Source: Raphanus sativus | Lineage: Eukaryota > Streptophyta > Magnoliopsida > Brassicales > Brassicaceae | Length of the DNA: 64,000 nucleotides | Reading direction: 5' to 3' | Assembly (NCBI RefSeq): GCF_000801105.2 | Contig: NC_079518.1 | Span: 22,114,800-22,178,799, forward strand | Shown: positions 22,037 to 33,868 of the stretch, one piece after another | Layout: every line of letters begins with the position of its first letter | Numbering within the stretch: the first letter of the stretch is position 1 | Program-made: the position numbers and the translations under genes | Notes under the pieces: generated by a model | Database searches by the model: none | Told to the model about the DNA's origin: nothing | Seen by the model: only the letters and a program-made list of their open reading frames with translations

Positions 22037-24380
22037 CTAAAAAGCATGGCAGGTGAAACAACCACTAAGGGAAGCAATCTTCTTCTTCCCACTTCTTCTG
22101 AAAGATAAAGCCTTGCCACGTGATGCGCTTGGAGCTTGATTGTCCAACACTGACCTCCTCATCTCCTCTGCTTTCTTCTCTGCTGACTTCACTTTTCTCA
22201 TTATTCTCGCCATTGACGATGATCTTTTCTTTTCCAACTTTACCTGAGAATAAATATTTATTTGAAAATTGTTACTCTCTATGAGTGATGCACTCACACG
22301 TTTTGCAAGTGTTTTTATGCTTAAAGAAAAAAAAAAGTTATGAGAGAAAAAAACCTCAAGCTTTCTTATTTCTGCCTCCGCCTTAGCTTTCTGCAAATTT
22401 TGCCAAGATGTGATTCTAGCTTCCTCGGTTTTCGCCCTACACAAAGTATAAAACTTTCAAATACCAACTCCAAAGTATAAATCATGTACTTAGAACAACA
22501 TACCATGTCGAGCCTTGAGGATCCATATCTTGTCCATGCAAGTGGTCTCGCATTTTTGAGCTATCTCTTTGGTACAAGCTTCTATGCCTCTTTGACCACC
22601 GAGTTACAGTTACCTTCTCATCTACCTGTAAGTCCTTGGCTTCTGCTCTGTTGACACGAGCATTCAGTAGTTCCACAATTGATCTTGCTGTCGGAGATGA
22701 GGAAGATAACGAACACTCTCTCTCAGGAGATAAACCGATGCTTCCCTCTGGACTCATTTGTGTGGCCATATCCCTTCTTGAGACAGCTCGAGCATCACCA
22801 GCCGCATCCTTAATACTTTCATGTATGTCATCTGTACACAGAGTTAGATTACATTAAGTACACGAGAGTAGTTCGTTTGTGTAGATTCGATCTCTGTCTA
22901 ATACCTTGTGGTGCAAGAGTTTGAGAGCAGCCATGGATGCTAACAGACCTAGCCATGCAATGATCAGTTCTTTGAGTAAATGCAGCTGCATTAGTAGTAG
23001 AGCCGTTCTGCGGCAACACACGAGCTGAAAACGGAGAGCTCGATGTTAAACAGCCTCTGTTCCCACCGTGAACCATAGGTACAGCAGGAGAATACAAGGA
23101 GTAATACGCAAGTCCTGGAGGACCTAATGGACCGCTCTTTGATTTAGGCCGCCGTGACGCTGTGAATGAAGTTCGTGCAGCTTCTTCTCTGGCAAGAGGA
23201 CTAAGTATCCATCTCTCAGCATCTTCCCATTTGGAAGGCACTGTTCTACCACTATACAAAGGTAAAAACGCAGCGTTTGGTGGACTTCTCCCTAAGGCTA
23301 CACGCTCTGAGCACCAACCCTTTTGCATTGCATAAGTCGGAGTTCCAGGACTAGGAAACACGCTTGATTTATTAGTTGAAACCGAAGTTTTCTTAGTGAG
23401 ATCCAGTGAAGTAGTAGTTTTTTGGTTGTCTAGCATTTTCGCCAGAGCCTCAGATCTTGATTTTCTTTCCTGGCATTCTATAAAAGAGTTGAGATTAGTA
23501 AAATAAAACTAATGTCTTGTAATCGTCTTTGTAATATTCTCATCGTTGTAATAGCATAATTAATCGATAATAATCGTTTCAGACGTTAAAAAAAAAACTA
23601 ATGTCTTGTAAGTTTACAAGAAAGAGACTCACCTCTAAGAGCTATAGAGAAAGAGCTTCTTGCTGAATCAAGATTCTGGATTTCATCTTCTTTGTTCACC
23701 ACATACTCTTGTTTCCAAGCTTAGATTAAAAAAGTAAATAGGAAAAGTTGTTTTTTTTTTTTTTGAATTTTTTTCCAAAAAAAGCATAATTGAATCTCTG
23801 TAGGACTATTATTGTCACTTGTCTTGATTTACTCAGACAAAGTTTGAATTATTACCTTTAACTTTAATTGATTTTCTAGAGTTGCGACTGTTCTTCTTAC
23901 ACCCTGTTCCACGCTTGTCTGGATCTACCCGTTGATCTCGCTCCTGTCACCTCAAATCATGTGAGCAAAATTACATATTCTTTTTTTTTTGCAAGATCTA
24001 AAGTAATTACACAAGAAACGTTTGTTTCAATAAAGAACAGTGACGAAATTAAGGAACCACTTTTGCATGATTTTGTTTTTTTTTTTTGTCTCTGTAGTTT
24101 GACTCAGTCAAATTAAACGCGAATTCATAAATGACTAGTAAAAATCACGAACTCAGTTGATGAAGAGAGAGTAATGCGGAAGTACCAGGGAGGGAGCGGA
24201 GACGAGAGAGTCGCGGTCGTGGGCATCGGAGGTTGAAGAGCAGCGATCAACGCTGACGGAGGCGGAGGAAAAGAGGCTAAGATTTGATTCCGGTGTGAAG
24301 TTCAAAGAGTCCGGGCTGGAGTCTCGCCGAGATCCTCCGGACGCCGTCGATCTCGCCGCTCGCTGTATATCCGACTGCAT
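22037..24380 (-). CDS. Remorin family protein, seven exons
   Basis: Minus-strand exons, 5' to 3': 24380-24186, 23943-23856, 23719-23633, 23477-22905, 22831-22504, 22436-22355 and 22243-22037. All join in phase with GT..AG introns, giving 519 residues. The first 400 residues are Ser/Pro-rich and probably disordered, with WILSPLAREEA near the middle and RDMATQMSPEGS before the last third. The C-terminal remorin domain (ITSWQNLQKAKAEAEIRKLE, then a coiled coil with SSSMARIMRKVKSAEKKAEE) covers about residues 410-500. The tail SGCFTCHAF has two Cys, as in remorin membrane anchors, which are usually S-acylated. Remorins form plasma-membrane nanodomains and act in signalling and cell-to-cell transport. 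Order and length suggest the orthologue of At1g45207 (from memory). The gene looks intact. Confidence 0.92.
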
Positions 24381-24421
24381 TTGAAACTTATGAGATATAC
24401 CTTTAAGTGAGCTCTAGCTAT

Positions 24422-24423
<2 letters not shown>

Positions 24424-24460
<37 letters not shown>
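24424..24460. repeat. GA/CT microsatellite in the remorin 5' leader
   Basis: About 18 GA dinucleotides lie 44-80 bases upstream of the remorin ATG. On the gene's strand this is a CT run. CT-rich leaders near plant start sites are common and can affect expression. Confidence 0.85.
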
Positions 24461-24464
<4 letters not shown>

Positions 24465-24640
24465 GGTGGGAATCTGGTTTCGTGACTCGTATGGAGCAAG
24501 GAAAGAAATATGATAATGATGTCTTTGACTTAAGAGAAAGACTGTCGAGAAAGATAGGAAAAAATACGACTTTTTACACTATTATTTTACTCATTTTGAG
24601 CTGTCTTTGGGAGCGTGGTAGATTCGATTTTAATCATTTA

Positions 24641-25633
24641 TCTATACTATTATTTGATAATTGATTTTAATTATTTAATATTTTTCATTTTGTTCATAGT
24701 TTTATCTAATTTTGTTAATGTAGATTATGAATGGAAGCTAATAGATGGGGCAGTTTTGAAATCAAAATGTCAAATCAACTAAATGTCACCATTCATAAGT
24801 GTAATTGCGTCTATTATGAAATAACGCTTTTGTCAAAATTGTTCTATCCTAGCCAATAACGCATCTTTTGACACGGCATTCACTTCTGGTACGGTATTAA
24901 GTTTAGATGCGTTTTTGTCTTTTGTTATTTTAGTTTATCCCATGCTCAAAAACGCAGCCGCCTAACTGAATAGGCGGCTGTATAGACGTTCGACGGTGGC
25001 CAACCGCCGCGAATTTGGTTAAATTGGTGGAATTAATCGGAACTACGACTAATCACTTTAACCCCTGATTTAAATGACAATTTTGGACTATTTATACAAA
25101 TGTTCGGTCCAATAAACAATTTCATTTGTTTAGAAAAGAGATGAAACCTTATCTATGTATTTATAGAAAACTCAAGACCCTCTCTTATCTTAGTTAGCTG
25201 ATGTGGGACAAATTCAAGTGATATTTTATTTTCTTTGACTCGTGTTCAGTAAAAACAATTATAAAATTCGCCACTAGGCTATGATGTTTTTTGTACAATA
25301 TTGACATCTATTAATATTTATACGTATATTTATTATTAAAAACTAATCTCTGCGTATACCCTGCTTAATCTCTGATTTTTTATAACTTGATAGGCCCGGA
25401 GTTGCTGCCCAACTAGCACCTAGTGTAGTTTTGAATTTTTTGACCTATAATATTTTGAAAAATGGGATCAGCTCATCAGTAAACAAATTATGTAATTAGC
25501 AAAAAAGTTTTTTAAAAAGTTGTTTGAAGACCGAAAATATTAATTCGTTCAAGAGTATAAATTTAAATTTTCATACAATATTTCTTAAATAATTTTTCAT
25601 ATAAATTTACCCAGCGCGCATGTCTTATCCTAG
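24641..25633 (+). mobile_element. Non-autonomous Helitron, 993 bp
   Basis: The 5' end is A^TCTATACTATTATTTGATAA at 24640/24641. The 3' end is CCCAGCGCGCATGTCTTATC then CTAG^T at 25633/25634. The insertion is therefore between A and T, as for all Helitrons, with no target duplication. The 3' hairpin is weak (only GCGCGC remains), which suggests an old copy. Inside are two strong hairpins at 24955-24980 and near 25000-25016. A second possible 3' end (AGTTG..CAACT hairpin, then CTAG^T at 25423) lies inside. No gene. It lies 260 bp upstream of the remorin start. Confidence 0.75.
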
Positions 25634-26091
25634 TGAATTTATTATTTAAAAATACATTATAACTAATTAAATTTTAATTTTAATTGTATGAATATGTTTA
25701 TTTTACATGTTTTATATCAAAATATCACTATTTTTTCTATAAAACCGCACTATCCTTTTTATAAAAACTGCACTTATCCTGAAAAACACATAAACCGCAA
25801 ACGGTGGAATTGGAAAACTAACTCAAAGCTGTATCTTGTGTCAAAAGATAGGCTCAATCTAATGGTGGGAAGGTCTCCATCTAAAGCTAAACATCTGACG
25901 CGTCTGTGCAGTTTTGCACCCAAAAAGCTCCTTAATCACCATATTTTTCTAAAACGTACTTGAACCTGTAAATTCTCTAAAAGACTCCAAACCGTAGTAA
26001 ATATATCTTAAAACATTCATATACCATGGCTAAAAGTGGATAAAATACATGGTATATCAACTTCTCCATACTTACTCTTTTACTGGTTCCA
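25634..26091. other. Intergenic, nothing firm
   Basis: AT-rich to about 26 kb. No coding frame of interest. Confidence 0.4.
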
Positions 26092-27060
26092 AACCTCATG
26101 TCGTTGTTTCTTGAGCTTTGTAGAGGTTGGTGATTTGACTTTGGAGGGTGTCGAGTCGGCTAAGCAGCTCGAGTTCCCTCGGGGTAGTTCCGTGCTGATT
26201 GCTACCATCTTCTAATGTCATCGTCACTTAGTTGGATTACTCCCCTCCTTCTAGCGCCAAACTTTTATGGTATTTTTGTGTAGGGTCGTTTTAGTACTAC
26301 CGAACACTAGAAGATTTGGATCAAGAACAAAGATTTGAGGCTAGAAGAGATGTATTATTGAGTGTTTTAATAGGAACTACGACGTCTGGTGTATAAACAC
26401 TAGTTCTAGTCGTCTGAACTCTAATCTCTTAGCCTCTAAGTGTCGATCCCTTCTTTTAGGGTTTGAATTCTCCTTTTATATATGTAGATGTTGGCTGAAA
26501 TAGGGCGAACTCTTCCATAATTGGAAAAATGGAAGTTTTTCCTCAGATAGAAAACTTCTATTTTGTTCAAGGATCGGTCTGATAGCAGAGGTTGGAACCT
26601 GTATTCTTCTTATGCAAGGGTCCGGAAGCTGGGATCCTACCCGGAAGCTGGAGGAAACTGGTACCTGGATAATTTTCTCCAACAGGCCGCACAAGCAAGA
26701 GCCCACAACAAGAATACGAGTCCAAGGAAGAGGTCTAAGAGTACTGGAAGATCGCGGAGAAGGTTGAGAGAATCGCGGGATCACTCATCTATTAAAGGAA
26801 GGAGAGATGAAGGATCTAAACACATCGAAAACCCTAGAGAGAGCACATTACACACATCGACCTCATTTTACATTGTTTCAAGTCTAGTCTTGTTTGATCT
26901 CCTTTGTAGTATTCGATCTCATTTTCATTCTTTGTAGTCGATCTTTTACTCAATAAAAGTCCATTTTCGTCAACCGATTTCCGATTCATCGTTGTATTAT
27001 AAGGAGATTGTTGCCTACATCCTTTTTTCACTCTCTAGTTTACATCACAAATACTATCAA
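26092..27060 (-). mobile_element. Ty3/Gypsy-like LTR fragment with PBS and start of gag
   Basis: On the minus strand there is a TATA-like TATATAAAAGGAG (about 26482), a CACTCAATAATACATCTC poly(A)-like signal (about 26360), an LTR end near ACCA (about 26268), then TTTGGCGCTAGAAGGAGGGG (26242-26261). That last motif sits where a primer-binding site belongs and is familiar from Brassicaceae Gypsy elements. An ATG at 26222 opens MTLEDGSNQHGTTPRELELL (about 40 codons to a stop near 26092), which looks like a gag start with a coiled region. 26.57-27.03 kb would be U3, or part of a second, oppositely directed LTR with its own AATAAAAG near 26952. The outer end is not fixed. Confidence 0.55.
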
Positions 27061-27791
27061 ATAGTTAGTGTAGATTTTAGGATATACACTATTGATGTAT
27101 GCTTGCCATAGTAGTATCTAAATATTTTGGTTTTGCTGTTTCTGTCGTGTACCCATGTTGGTGAGTGAGCTGCGTCCAGTCTTTTTGAGTAGTCTTCTGG
27201 TATAGTTTCCAGCGGTCATTGCAGCCGCAGATGTGTCTTTCAGAGTTAGGCCGGTCTTGGGATCCCCTCTGCTGAGGTTCAAATAAAAAGTTTAGAACGA
27301 GTGGACCCTCTTATGCAGCTCAACGGCTCTTGGCCCCAATTTGATGTCTGCTCGACCAAACTCCTCTATTCTTTGCACTATTAAGGGATCGTAGTTATAT
27401 TACCCACAAGCAAAAATTTTGATTTGGATGGCACAGTTCTACCAACAAGAACAATAAATGTAAAAAAGACTACAAAAGAAATTTGAAAAATGGAACTCCG
27501 TCTGAATATTCGAACCCTGCACACAAAGTGTGTATCGTTTCACTACCTCTTCACATAAGTTTAGTGTAAATTTTCATATCATACAAATGCTAGGGACTGT
27601 AAACAGTGAAAATAGTAATATTCTGGTGCTGTAATTGCTGATCTCCTGCGAAGACCATGTCTTGTAGAAAGTTCCATCCATAATTCCAACTCAAAAGAGA
27701 AAAGTGTCTTGAGTTCTAACTTCAAAACCTTGTAGAATGTATCCAAGAGCGTTGTTGAGTTTAAGAATATCTAGAATAAGCTTTGTTTTCT
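27061..27791. other. Intergenic DNA downstream of the DCL-type gene
   Basis: No gene is recognised. A minus-strand B-box-like GGGTTCGAAT lies at about 27508-27517, with an A-box-like GAGGTAGTGAAAC about 35 bases before it on the same strand (near 27540). This suggests a SINE or tRNA relic of low certainty. Confidence 0.35.
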
Positions 27792-29148
27792 TCACCTGTT
27801 CTGCCTACGTTTGCGAAAATGTCTGAGGATGAAACTGTCTGCATAGAGAGGATACTTCTTCTTTATCAAACCTTTTATGCATTTCCAATACGAAAAGTCA
27901 ACTACTTCTCCATCTTTTCGAACTATAAACAGACATCGAGATCTCTCGAATTCTGGGTGATGCCCAACCTGCAACGACAAAACCAACCGCAATCAAGATA
28001 ATTTAAACAAATGCCAAGTTGTCGAAAGAAAGAAACCAAGTTTCAGAAGAAGCAGAATACACATACCATGATATAGTGTATTCCACATCCGATCTTCTTA
28101 TCAACTTCAGGGTGATAAGGAAGGAGCATCTCAACAATTGTTTTTTCGTGCTCAGGGCTTAGCCTATCCTGGTTTGCGTATCTGTAATTTGAAATGCCAG
28201 CAGGCAGAGTTTCATAATACTATCAACCAGTGCAGAATGTATCTTCGGTATAGATCCAATGTAAACAAGGAACAATTATTTTTTTCACTCTTGCAGATAC
28301 TCAAAGGAAATCTAGGCAAGCTTAACAAAAGCACTACTTAAGAATCAGTACTCGATGAACTGGATTACCACTAGTACAAGCCGGCCATGAAATTTCGGGG
28401 ACTGTAGACAAATCAAGAAGGAATTTATAATTTGGGGGGGCCGAAATTTTTTTTTTACAAATTTAGAGGCTTATTTCCATGTAAATTTTTTCAAAAATTC
28501 CGGGGGCTTGAAACGAATGTTACATCAGGCTTGAGAATATCTCAAGAAATGCAAAAGAACTAGAACTAGAACTTGAGAATATCTCAAGAAATTCCGGGGG
28601 CTTGAAAAAGTACAGCTACACCAAGAAATGCTTCAAGATTTACTACTCATATGGGATCCAAAGAACTAGAACCATTTGCAAGTTACAGAGAATATCTCGA
28701 GCTGCCGTTTCATACCACTACAAGATCATATCAACCAATAGAAACACAACTAGATAACAAAACTACCTTTCTAGTATGCTTAATAGCAGACTTACTTTCC
28801 GGAGTGAAGAATCATCCTCACGAAGCCAACGAGAGGAACCGTAACCTCCAGAATTTTATCTTCCCAATCCACAAACGCATCTCCTTCTCCGGAGCTTTCC
28901 TCTTCTTCCTCTTCCTCAGAAGACGTAACACGCGGCCGGCGAAGCAATTCCGATCCGTACGACTCCGTGTCACCGACCCTAGCGCCGTCCGATTCCGTTC
29001 GCAAGGAGCGAACTCGAACTCGAGGCCGTGCTGAGTCACGGGGGAAGTATAAAGAGAGAGGTGAAGGAGAGAAGGAGAAGATGAAAGCTCGGCAACGGAA
29101 ACAAGGGGAAGCCACTGGCGGCGTCGAGGAAACGGAAGCTAAGTTCAT
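27792..29148 (-). CDS. DCL-type plastid protein (DUF3223), three exons
   Basis: Minus-strand exons 29148-28796, 28181-28067 and 27968-27792 join in phase to 214 residues. The N-terminal 45-50 residues are Ser/Arg/Pro-rich and low in acid, as in a chloroplast transit peptide. An acidic linker (a run of Glu with Ser, about residues 75-90) follows. The conserved domain starts at VDWEDKILEVTVPLVGFVR and runs through SPEHEKTI, LLPYHPE, KKIGCGI and VGHHPEFE to SFILRHFRKRR at the C-terminus. Tomato DCL (defective chloroplasts and leaves) and its Arabidopsis relatives are needed for plastid rRNA maturation and chloroplast development. Length and domain are complete. Position fits At1g45230 (from memory). 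Intron 1 is 614 nt and contains repeat sequence. Confidence 0.92.
28400..28620. repeat. Repeat patch in intron 1 of the DCL-type gene
   Basis: Words ATTCCGGGGGCTTGAAA (about 28496 and 28590) and CTTGAGAATATCTCAAGAAAT (near 28530 and 28572) occur twice each, interleaved. The second is a near palindrome. This indicates local duplication of about 40-90 bp. Confidence 0.7.
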
Positions 29149-30229
29149 TTCAGGAAGAATTGTGGAGTAGAGAAAGAGAGAGCTAAACGGTTACATTATC
29201 CATTCGCGGACGTGCCGTGGAAAGCTTGCGACCAGAGGATAGAAGAGGAAGTCTGGGAATGGATTGATTCTATCTGAGTCTAATGGGCCGCCTAGTTTTT
29301 TTTTTAACGTTTTGAATTTTGATTGCTCGATTTGTATTACATATATAAGCAGGAGGTCCCGTATAAGCATGTGCATTCGATTTAGTTTTGGTTAGGTTCC
29401 GGTTCAGGTTTTTCAATTTTTTTGGTTCTTGAGATTTAAGAAACATTCATGTAGGTATTTGTAAAAGTTTGATTCGATTTCGATTGGATTACTTTAGTTC
29501 AGTTTGGTTGTCGTAACAAAGTTGAAGATTTAGCTAATATCCTAATCTTTTTTTAGGTCGAGTTTGATTTTGGTATCTTCCCTTTTTTTAAGTTTAAATA
29601 ATCTAAATAAAATAGTATAATTCAGGTTTTTCGATTAAATTCCAGGTAATTTGGGGGTCAGAATAAAATAAAAATTCAGATAATCTTAAATATTTTAAAT
29701 AAAAAGTGTTTAGGTAATTTATTTTGTGATTTTTCAAATATGACCTAGTCAAACACAAAACTAACTAATGTTTTTCTTTGAAATTTTTATTTGTTCTATT
29801 TATGCTAAAAGTTTGAATTATTTACGAAAATAAAAATTTTCGGAAATGAGTGTTTTACTCTATCATATTCATATTCATCAACTATTTACCTTATTATTAT
29901 TGTCATCAATACATTAACCACCATGAACAACCAATTTGAAATTCTTAATATATCAAAATTTTGATTTTTATTCTTTTTATTTCATTCTGATGCACACAAA
30001 CTACTTCTCTTTCCCCTTTCCTCTAAACTCATCTAAACAATTAAGATTTTGATTTCAAAATTTGAAAGGTTCATAGAAATATTGAAACTCATGATTTTTG
30101 GTCATTAACGAGTGGGTCACTTTTGTGGTGAAGTTTAGTGAGTTTGGAGAAGTTAAGAAAGTCATCTCACGTGTTCAATGTATGAAATCAATTCTTTTTT
30201 GCAGATATGTTCACGAAAGAAGAATGCAC
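29149..30229. other. Promoter side of the DCL-type gene and AT-rich DNA
   Basis: 29149-29270 is GA-rich leader/promoter sequence. 29365-29760 is GTTTCGGTT-like sequence similar to hAT-type miniature elements elsewhere here, without findable ends. No gene. Confidence 0.4.
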
Positions 30230-31830
30230 AGACTAGTTTTGCAATTGACTTCTAGGGAAGTCTTTAACTTTTTTTGTTAACAAAAAAATGAGAAAACTTC
30301 TCGGAAATTCTCTCGGATAAATATGTTAGTTTTGCAATTTATAGAAGTTTGTAAAAAATTTGACTTTTTATAGAAAATCTTCTTGGAGAAGACTTATCGA
30401 GAAATCTTCTTTACTATTAGATGGAGTCTTCTCACTATCGCAAGAAGTATGCGTTGGTCAGTTTTGTAACTGATAATTAATTGTAAAAAAAATTAATATT
30501 AATGGGAACATTTCTTGAGAAGTCCTCTGCCAGAAACCCTTTTGAGAAGTCTTCTAAAATTGTATTCTGTGTTTGGTCAAATCTTAGGTTACAAGAGATC
30601 GAAGACTTCTCTAGAATTATTTTGGCAGAAGAATTCTCTAAGAAGTCTTTTGATGGAAGACTTCTAAAAATGTCATATCTGAAAAAGTTAACTATGGTCA
30701 ATTGCAAAAGTAACTCATGCATACTTCTTACAATAGTGAGAAGACCTCATATGAGCGTAAGAAGAATTCTATAGAAATCTCCTCGAATAACACTTCTAGG
30801 TAACTACTAAAAAAGTCAAATATCTACAGAACTTTGGTCAATTTTAAAACCATCATGTTTACGAGAGAAGATTTTTCTAGAAGTCTTTTCCAGGATTTTT
30901 GAAGATTTTTCAAATTCAAAAGTAAACAATATTAATAAATTAAGTTTTATCAAGATGTATGTTGTAGAGTAGACTTGTTAAGAAGTCTTCCTTTGTAAAT
31001 TTGAAATTGCAAAAATTACCTAAACGGAAGACTTCTTAACAAGTTTTCTACGTCAATCACTATTAAACTTCAATTTACTTTAATATTAAAATGACTTTTT
31101 AATATATTTTTTGTCAATTCATGTGTATTAGTCATTATTAGGACTCCTGAATAAAATTTATAACTTAATTGGTGATAATTATAAAATGCAAACATTCATG
31201 TTTTTAATATTTCTAGCTAATCAGGGAAGACTTCTTCTTGGAAGTTTTTATGTTCGTTTTTGTAAAATATGAACTTTCTAGAGTGTTAAGTAACTTTAAG
31301 ATATGTCTTTTTAATTTTCAAAAGTGCTAAATAACTTCAAAAATATCAAAAGACATATAGGTCAAACTAAAAAGTACATTTCCTTAAACTTAAAATAAAC
31401 ATAGAAATCGTCTAAAATCAAGTTATTAGATAGTCACTAAACACAGATAAAAAATATGATTTCAAAATCAAACCCTAAAAATACCAACAATATTGTAACA
31501 TATGTTATCAAACCCTAAATCAATGAATATTATGACTCAGTCTACATTCATTTATCATTTATCGATGTTAAAAATAATTCAATTTTTCTTAAACTAAATT
31601 TACATCATTTATAAATGTTTATTGTTACATGATTTCGATTTTTTCCCTTTCAAAATATTTTTATAAACGTATTAATTATTTTAAGATTTAATACATGAGA
31701 AGAATTTCTCTAGAAAACTTCTAGAAGACTTCGTTTTAAACGGAAAACCTAGATTCTAATAAAATTTAGGCAGGGACATGTCAAAAAATTTCTTAGGAAG
31801 TTTTCTGGAAGTCTTCTAAACCATAACATA
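30230..31830. repeat. Palindrome-rich repeat (AGAAGTCTTCT family), about 1.6 kb
   Basis: At least a dozen close variants of the palindromic words GAAGTCTTC / GAAGACTTC and AGAAGTTTTCT are spread across the stretch (for example near 30249, 30382, 30537, 30551, 30601, 30648, 30657, 30880, 30981, 31026, 31226, 31722, 31812). Repeated GTTTTGCAATT-type words accompany them. No coding frame and no termini were identified. Likely a non-autonomous DNA element of unknown class. Confidence 0.6.
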
Positions 31831-32560
31831 ATCAAATAACTAACTAAGTTTATTCCTCTTCTTTTCCTTGTTCAGATTATATTTTATTGGAAAAAATCAA
31901 TAATCTTAGAGTTTCGAATTTAAGTGAGATACTTTTCCTTTTTAACCCTCAAAAATGATAATCACCAACGAGAAAATTGTGTTGATCGAGGAAGGCATAT
32001 GATTCCATTGGCTGATTTGCGTTTTTGTAAGCATATGATTTAGTTTTTTCACATTATAAAACTATTATAATTTGTTAATACTTACGTTTTTGTTTAATGT
32101 ATAGTTTTACCAACAACATCATGCAGAATCATAACTTTCTTGGATAATGTAGTAAATAGATTTCATTTTAACCATCATCATTTCCATAAAATAACCTTTA
32201 AAGTTTTAATTTGAACCTTCACCAAAAGAACATTGTTAGGGAACTAACATCTATTTTTTGGAGATGTCTCCAAGCAAACTACATCTTGTCAGGGATGGAC
32301 TATTTCTCAGAAGCCACTTTATTGTTGTTACCTTCCAATGAGAAACATATATACTTTGTAAATGCTTAATCTTGATGATTCAATTAAATCACTTTTAATT
32401 TTAAAAGTCTTTGATTTGAATAACTATAAACAGGATCGTGGGAAAATACCTAATTTGAATGGTTCGTTCCAACCAACAACGAACCAAAATGGACCTAATG
32501 TTATTGCAATACTCCATGTCTGTCTTTCTAGGGTTCCAGGAGGTGTTGATATAGACTCTA
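31831..32560. other. Intergenic, nothing recognised
   Basis: AT-rich. A short frame near 32362-32580 encodes VPGGVDIDSS but matches no family I know. Confidence 0.35.
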
Positions 32561-32672
32561 GTCTTTTTTCTTGTGGATTTCTTCAGGTATTGATTATAAT
32601 TACCATTTACTCTTTAGTCTTTTTTCTTGTGGATTTCTTCAGGTATTGATTATATTTACCATTTACTCTTTA
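32561..32672 (+). repeat. Tandem duplication, 56 bp x 2
   Basis: The unit begins GTCTTTTTTCTTGTGGATTT. Copies lie at 32561-32616 and 32617-32672 and differ at one base (AATTACC versus ATTTACC). This is a recent local duplication. Confidence 0.93.
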
Positions 32673-33670
32673 GATTTTGTTAGTTCACCCCAAATTCGAA
32701 TGCTACTAGTAAAATGTGCAGTTAGAAGTTGTCTATGTTTGTGGACCATGATCGGTAGTTAAACCTATGCACTTAAATAACTAATTTGGATAAAAAGTTA
32801 AAAGTGATAGAACCAATGGAACATGTGACAGAATCGACTCACCAAAAATATATTAAGTAGTAGGAAATGTTTTTACATAAATAAAAAGGATTTTATATAT
32901 GTGTATAACTCATAAAATCATAAGCTAGTTAGCTACTATTACTTGCAGTATATTGGTAAAATTGTGTTTACGTGCTTTTATTTAATTGATAATTAGTTAA
33001 AAGGTTTTTAGTTATAAAACCCCTCAACTATTTTTAAATAGGAAGAAAAACCTTATACTAATAGTTTAACATTTTAAATTATCAAGCTACAAATCATTTA
33101 TGTCACCCTACCCTCAACCTATAAGGGCCTGTTCATTTCGTAAACCGGATGAGAATTCTAGACGCAGCATCTGCGCGTAGTAATTGGATGCAGCAATCAG
33201 ATGTCGTTCGTTCGCGATTCTGTAAATTTTGGATCATGCATCTGGAAACTGTATCTAGATGCAGTTATGTTCGTTTTGTATTTTTTATTTTTGTATCTCG
33301 ATGAGTTTTATGTCAAATGACCAAAAATTCCTTATCTTTTATTTTGGTCTAAACATATATAAATATATCTAAAAGTGAAACTAACTTATAGAAAAAAATG
33401 TTTAACTACAAATAAAATAGAGATAAATAAAAATGAACATTAAATTCAATTTTTCATTTTTTTATAAAAAATGAAATTAAATTTTCATGTTTTAACTTGT
33501 AAAATTTTGTGTTTAATTACAAATAAAATAGACATAAATAAAAAATAAATATCAAATTCAAATTTTCATGATTATAACATTATAAAGTAACAGTAATAAA
33601 CACTAAACTCTATTTTCATGTTTTACAACAATGATAACATCAAACTCAAATGACTTTTACACAATATTTA
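32673..33670. other. Intergenic with a possible hAT end
   Basis: GGGCCTGTTCATTTCG at 33126 resembles the end of a plant hAT group (GGGCCTGTTCGTTT). It is followed by ATCTAGATGCAG-type inverted words near 33145-33270. No opposite end was found. Confidence 0.35.
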
Positions 33671-33674
33671 ACTA

Positions 33675-33868
33675 AGTCTCGGAAAATTTGATTTTTGGGT
33701 TTTAGCCGGAAAAACTTGATTTTCAGGTTTTAGCCGGAAAACTCGGTTTTCGGGTTTTGGCAGGAAAACTCGGTTTTTGGGTTTTGGCGGGAAAACTCGA
33801 TTTTCCGATTTTGGCGAGAAAACTCGATTTTCCGGTTTTGGCGGGAAAACTTGGTTTTCCGGTTTTGG
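33675..33868 (+). repeat. Minisatellite, about 27-28 bp unit, about 7 copies
   Basis: Tandem copies of a unit like GGAAAACTCGATTTTCCGGT followed by TTTGGC. The copies vary (CGGTTTTCGGG, CGATTTTCCGA, TTGATTTTCAGG), and the unit itself is partly palindromic (GGAAAA..TTTTCC). Confidence 0.88.

Noticed and set aside
25381..25424. Helitron 3' end at 25423 as the main end of the 24641 element
   Set aside because: Its hairpin is short, and the outer end at 25633 fits the family consensus TCTTATCCTAG^T better. It is kept only as a possible second end.
27505..27560. Possible minus-strand tRNA gene (B-box-like GGGTTCGAAT)
   Set aside because: No acceptor-stem or anticodon-arm pairing could be built. 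At best it is a SINE relic.
28651..29170. Plus-strand frames of 127 and 67 codons
   Set aside because: They overlap exon 1 and the leader of the DCL-type gene in antisense and have no recognisable domain.
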